In this document: in pieces, positions 59,277-64,000 of the stretch
How the letters are laid out: every line of letters starts with the position of its first letter
How positions within the stretch are numbered: the first letter of the stretch is position 1
From: Rhynchosporium graminicola
Taxonomy: Eukaryota > Ascomycota > Leotiomycetes > Helotiales > Ploettnerulaceae
Length of the DNA stretch: 64,000 bases
Reading direction: 5' to 3'
Assembly: GCA_900074885.1 (NCBI GenBank)
Contig: FJUW01000079.1
Location: forward strand, 62,001 to 126,000
Translations under genes and position numbers: made by a program
The notes under the pieces: model-generated
What the model was told of the DNA's origin: nothing
Database searches by the model: none
Seen by the model: the letters and a program-made list of their open reading frames with translations, nothing else

Positions 59277-60231
59277 TTACCCCCTTCTAAGACAAAAGCT
59301 CGCCCTCGAGCCTTAAAGAATCGAAGTAACTAAGGAAATAAAGTAAGTATAAAATGTAATTAAATATTAAGATAACCTTCTAAATTTCCATCGAACCGAA
59401 ACTATAGATACTAATTTAGTACCGAGATTATCTCTTCTATAAAGGGAAACGCAATCTCCGGTGATATTACTACGATTAGAGCGAAATTGCGATTCTAAAG
59501 TAAGTTCCTAGATAGGGTTTACTAGTAATTATAATACCGAGTTTTACTGAATAAGCGAAGCTAAGCGAGTGATTAAAACACTTGAAGGTTATAAAAGAAA
59601 CGAAAGTCTAAATCGAATTCTAAAGAAGCTAAAAGATTAAGAAGGGTCAGATATCTTTATTAAGTAGATATAGAAAATATTAAATTAAAAGTCCTAGTAG
59701 AGAGAGGTCGATTCTGCCGAGGGGAGCTAAATTATACCGGGGTATAGGGATTATAAGTCGAATTCCGATAATTTCCGCTAAGGTAATAAGCTATTTCGTC
59801 TTAGCCTAAAAGTAAGGTTTTTCGCTATTAGAGCTACTTTCGGAAGGTTAAAGTCGGGTAAAGGGATAATAAATATTAGAGCTTATAGGGAAGTTTCTAC
59901 CTAAAATTCATTTACTATTTTACTTCGTACGCACGAAGGAACGAGTTTCGAAGTATCCGAGAGTAACTTCGTAGTAATACTAGTGCTTCTAAAGCTAAAT
60001 TATATTTAAATTCCTAGCTATCCGAGAGATCTCTAGAATCTTAGCTCTTTTGAAAACCTAACTATCGAATTCGTAATTAATAATACTAACTATTTCCGTA
60101 TAATTCCGAAAATCTAAGGTAAGTAGAGATAACTCAGCGAAGAGCTCCCTAGTAGTCGTATATATAAATCGAGTTTTCTAGGTAAGATATTATTTAATAC
60201 TATCTTTAGCAGTCTTAATCTTTCTATTTAA

Positions 60232-60433
60232 TATAACGATATAAGACTTAAAGTAGTATATAAGTAAGAATAAACAAGTAGGAAGGCTAAGAGCGATCTT
60301 ATATAATCTAGTACGAAGGAAACAGAAAGATACAGAGCTCTGAAGGAGTCTGCACCTTCTATATATATAAGGAGGGTATGCCTAAGGCACCGATACTGGC
60401 CCGTATCTGCCACGTATACTATGCGCTGTCACA
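60232..60433 (-). repeat. 5' LTR of element B
   Basis: 202 bp ending GCTGTCACA. The end near 60380-60433 keeps several CpA and TpG steps and is among the least mutated sequence in the block. Confidence 0.88.
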
Positions 60434-62970
60434 GAAACTTAATTATAGACTTCGCTAATTAAACAGGTATATAGCGGAGTATAGTGTTATACGTATAGAC
60501 GACTATTATAAAGTAGTAAACTATTATTAATAGTATAGCTATCTTCTAATATATTTCGTTCCTTAGAGAACGATTCTTAGTTAAATTAGTATAGTTTCTC
60601 GATTAAATCAAAGGAGTTACGTATAGGTTCCGATAGCGTATTAGTCCCTAGTAATATTAAGTATATATAACTAATTTAATCGATATAATACTTAGTTAGT
60701 TCCGCGTTAATCCTAAGATCTAAGTAGTCTAAAGGTAATAAAACCCGAGATCTATTATCCCGTTTCTATTATTCTTATATCCTTAGATCCTATTCCCTAT
60801 AGCTAAAGATATTAGCTTTAGTATTATCTTTACTAAGCGTATATATAATTTGAAAGTTAAATTCGGAAAGGAATTCTATCTATCTAGCTTACTTACTAGT
60901 TAGGACTTTAGTAGTTATAAAGTATTCTAAGGATCGATAGTCCGTATATACGCTAGTATAGCGTTATAGAGATATAAGTTCCGGTCTCTATTTCCGGAAA
61001 GACTTAATAATAATATATAGCTCCTTATTATAGATCTCCTAGTTTAGTTTATATCTATTAAGAATATAAGAGTAGAATCTAATTAGATACTACTAGTTAT
61101 CTTTATATAATTAGAAGATAACTCTAGCTATTATACTATTATAGGTATTAGTTTCTAGTTTAGTCTATAATTCAGGGTCGAAATAGTATAGTTTCTGTAC
61201 TAATAGTAGCTATTAATATAAATCGTTAAAGGACTTCTTATAATCGTTAGTGAAATTCTATAGTACTATAGGCCGAGTAAGTATTAAGAGAGGTTTAGTA
61301 ATAAGGCCGAAATTCTGAATAAATTAATAATAGAACTTATAGAATCCTAGGAAGGATTTTATAGCTATTACTATTTCAGAGTACTTCTAGTTTACTAATA
61401 ATACTACTTTCTTAGGATCTAGCTCGATTCTATTAATAGTAATAATATATCTAAGGTATTTAGTCCGAGTAATATAGAATTCGCTTTTCTTAATATCTAC
61501 TTAAAGTCTAGTATCTATTAAGTATTATAGTACTAATTTAACGTATTCCTTATATTCTTAGAGCGTTTCCGAGTATATAAGAATATTATCTAAGTAAGTT
61601 ATATAGAAATTATCTAAGTAGTCTAGTAGTATATTATTTATATATCGCTAGTACGTACTAGGTTTATTATAGAGCTTAAAAAGTAGTACTTTATATTTAT
61701 AAGATCTAAAGCAGATTCGGAAAGTAATATACTCCTTAGATTCAGAGTCTATATAGATATAATTAAATACTACTCGGATATCTAGTTTAGTAAAGATTAC
61801 TACTTTAGATATACGAGTTAAGAGCTTATTAATCCTAGGTATTAGATAGGAATCCTTTCGAGTGATCGTATTAAGCTTACGATAGTCGATATAGAAGTAT
61901 AATCCTTTATTAGCTTTCTTAATAAATAGTATAAGTAATATAAAGGGACTTTAGCTAGATTCGATAAATCCCTTATCTAAGTTCTTTATAAGGTACTCCT
62001 TAGTTACTTATAGTTTATCTATAGATTACTAATATAAGAGTGAATATATATTAAGTAATAGTTCTTCTAGAATAATTTTATAATTATATAAGCGATATAG
62101 CAGAAGAATATTAGAATCTCGCTTAGAAAAGGCTTCCTTAAGAGTATAATACTATTCCGATAGCTTTTCGGCTATAAGTCGTTTAGTATCAGGATCCTTA
62201 GGAGAATCGCTATTTAGATAGTCTTATATAAGGTAGTCTATCTCGTAGATACTAATAAAGAATAATTCAGAGCTTTTATATTTTATATTAAAATAAAAAG
62301 CTATAGTACTAATTTAGTAAATCAGAACTAGTTTCTAGATCCTTAGAAGTTAAAAGGAGTACTTATAGTAGAGTTTTAGCGTAAGTACCTTTCTCGATGA
62401 ATTCGGAGCGGGAAAGGGTTCGGATTCCTTAGTAATAAGCGGAAATAAGTTAAATAGTAAAGATAATATATTAATATACTATATCGCTACTATTTAGTAT
62501 AATCGCTATTAGTCTAGCTAGTTTATAGCTAAGTCCCGCGTATTAATATCGATTTAGTAAGATCGATTAATACTAAGTTTATAAGGCAGTAGAGTTATAA
62601 TTATCTCCTTATCATATCGAAAGGTAGCTAGATAGCGTTCCGGCTATAGAAGCTTATAATAGAGCGTATCTAGCTTAACTTAAAATCGTTATATCTATTT
62701 AATACTAATAATTATATCTTATTATCCTAAATCGAGGAGAATAAAAGGGTAGTTATAAATACGCTTACTATTAATAGAAAGATATAAACGTATAAAATAA
62801 GTAATATAGGTTCTGATAGACTATTAGAACTTATATATTAGAATAGAATAAGGTAGTAGCTCGATTTTAATATTAAGGGCCTCTAATAGTTATCTAGTAA
62901 GAGTGCGATTAATAAACAGATAACTATTCGCTCTAGTATCGATTAAGCTACTTATAGAGACTCTTAGCCT

Positions 62971-64000
62971 ATTTATACTAACTATAGTTAGGTATATAAA
63001 TTACTTACTTCTTATTAAGAAGTTAAGATCTAGATTAGAGAGATTATACTTATATAGACTTAAGAAGGAGTTTTTACTTAGGCCTTATTATTTCCCTCTA
63101 GTATTAGTCCAGATTCGGAGGGTATATCTTCTACTACTTCCTTAGTTACTTAATCCTCTTTCGGAAATTCGTTAATTAATTAAACCTTAAGTAAGTTAAA
63201 GTAGTCTAGCTTAATATAATCGAGCTATCTATAACTATAATACCTAAGGGGTTCTCCGGTCGAGGTAGTAAGGCGTTTTAGCGCGGAGAGAGTACTAGAT
63301 TATACTAGGGTAAAGATACGTACGTATAGTATAAGAGTAGTTTATCGAGGGGCTAAGCTTAGGGACTAGTAAGGAGTAGAACTAGTAGAGGTCGTAGTAG
63401 TAATAATAGGCTTATAGTACTATACTAAGGTAATAGCTTTCTCGGGATAGATATATTCTAAGTTATAGCGATATTTAGTATTAAAAGAAAGTAAGGATCT
63501 AATTATAGAAGCGTAGTTCTTATTCTATATTAGTTTAATAATAAGAGTTAAAGCGCGTAAAGATAGTATAATCTTATCTTATATATAGAAGAACTACTTC
63601 TTCCTTTTAATCTTACCTTAGATAGTAGCGCTTTAAAATCGATTACGAAACTCGGCAAAAGTCTCGCGTATATAGCTAAGTTATTATATTTCTAAGCGAT
63701 AGAAAGCGTTATAGTAGTTATCTTCTTCTAAACTAGTAAAGAAGTTCTCTTCTAGTAAGAAGATTATTTCCTTACTAGTCTTAAACTTATTAGTAAGATA
63801 CTAAAGCGTAAGATACTCTTTAGCTAATCTAGTAACTAGTTCTTATACGAGAACGCGCTAAGAGAAGTCCGTAAGGTAGTAATTAGTATTTATAGCTAGC
63901 CGGTCTCGTATCGATACTCTCTATTAGAGGAAAGTAAAGTCCGACTTATTATCTAAGGCTAAGATCTTCTTAGTAAGATAAGACTTCCTAGGGCGTAACT
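62971..64000 (-). pseudogene. Gag relic of copy 2, truncated by window end
   Basis: This is the minus-strand gag region, with the CCHC zinc-knuckle relic at about 63207-63249 as in copy 1. It is colinear with copy 1 from about 43730 back to 42785, and it continues past the window. Confidence 0.8.

Larger units (their letters stand above)
59075..60433 (-). mobile_element. Element B: non-autonomous LTR retrotransposon
   Basis: A 1359-bp element has two 202-bp LTRs (59075-59276 and 60232-60433) and a 955-bp body with no recognisable gag or pol. It is inserted in the integrase region of copy 2. A polypurine tract (minus-strand AGAAGGGGG) adjoins the left LTR, so it is minus-oriented. Roughly the first 100 bp of its LTR and the sequence around the polypurine tract match the chromovirus, but the rest of the LTR does not. 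The chromovirus family could therefore have mobilised it. Confidence 0.85.
57820..62970 (-). pseudogene. Pol and protease relic of copy 2
   Basis: Reading leftward on the minus strand: protease relic near 62920-62950 (LIDTRANS, Gly-to-Arg as in copy 1), reverse transcriptase box at 61573-61605 (YITYLDNILI), RNase H, integrase split by element B, and chromodomain relic near 57820-57985. The shared protease and RT changes with copy 1 could be repeated RIP at the same CpA sites or descent from an already mutated copy. Confidence 0.83.
41481..64000. other. RIP-mutated AT-rich block of nested LTR retrotransposons
   Basis: From about 41480 to the end CpA and TpG are nearly absent, TpA is in great excess and CpG is kept. 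This is the footprint of repeat-induced point mutation with CpA preference. No intact gene survives; frames are broken mainly by TAA and TAG. All stretches I could assign belong to Ty3/Gypsy elements described separately. Confidence 0.9.
55943..64000 (-). mobile_element. Chromovirus copy 2 (Ty3/Gypsy, minus strand), runs off the window
   Basis: This is the same family as copy 1 in inverted orientation, inserted into copy 1 after ACTAC (55938-55942, candidate target duplication). Its 3' LTR is 55943-56210, its polypurine tract is at 56211-56225, and the body runs to 59074 and from 60439 to the window end, with element B between. Position 64000 corresponds to about 42785 in copy 1, so about 0.8 kb of body and the 5' LTR lie beyond the window. 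Confidence 0.87.

Noticed and set aside
59277..60231. Body of element B considered as a host gene captured by an LTR element
   Set aside because: No frame with coherent composition on either strand by eye; treated as non-coding.
60228..60413. 61-codon minus-strand frame
   Set aside because: It lies inside the right LTR of element B and is not a gene.

Overview
This looks like chromosomal DNA of a filamentous ascomycete (Pezizomycotina). A plant-associated leotiomycete is the best guess, from gene content and the style of the AT-rich repeats; that is inference. The signs are short introns (47-118 bp) with GTAAGT-like donors and CTAAC/CTGAC branch sites, a Medusa developmental regulator, secreted plant-cell-wall enzymes, and a long TA-rich repeat block with the signature of repeat-induced point mutation (RIP).

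Layout. 1-10.4 kb: no gene I can support, followed by a pyrimidine-rich promoter/leader. 11.7-14.0 kb (+): Medusa (medA-type) regulator, with a 5'UTR intron and two upstream ORFs. 16.0-17.8 kb (-): secreted GH30 glycosidase with a Lys/Pro/Thr/Ser repeat tail. 18-22 kb: gene-poor, with a fold-back (MITE-like) element at 21.5-21.7 kb. 22.0-22.9 kb (-): rhamnogalacturonan acetylesterase-like SGNH esterase. 23.9-24.3 kb (-): small tail-anchored protein. 25.1-26.9 kb (+): unrecognised 607-residue protein with an internal repeated motif. 27.5-30.3 kb (-): vacuolar-type dipeptidyl aminopeptidase DapB. 33.1-35.8 kb (+): carnitine acetyltransferase. 36.2-38.7 kb: dense cluster of microsatellites. 39.0-40.3 kb (+): secreted Asl1/GH128-like protein. 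From about 41.48 kb to the end: a gene-free, RIP-mutated stack of nested LTR retrotransposons.

The repeat block resolves into a nest. A Ty3/Gypsy chromovirus (copy 1, +) starts at 41,701. A second Gypsy element (A, - strand, 44,043-50,887, 182-bp LTRs, CTTTT target duplication) sits inside it. A second copy of the same chromovirus (copy 2, - strand, from 55,943 past the window end) is inserted in inverted orientation near copy 1's 3' end. Copy 2 is itself interrupted by a 1.36-kb non-autonomous LTR element (B, 59,075-60,433, 202-bp LTRs, GAAAC duplication). Both Gypsy families appear to carry an extra reading frame between pol and the 3' LTR on the strand opposite to gag-pol. This is the most unusual signal in the window.

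The host genes form no operon-like pathway. Three secreted carbohydrate-active proteins (GH30, CE12-like, GH128-like) suggest polysaccharide or plant-wall processing, and carnitine acetyltransferase serves acetyl-unit transport during growth on acetate or fatty acids. Coordinates of spliced genes come from manual splice-site choice; all counts are by hand.
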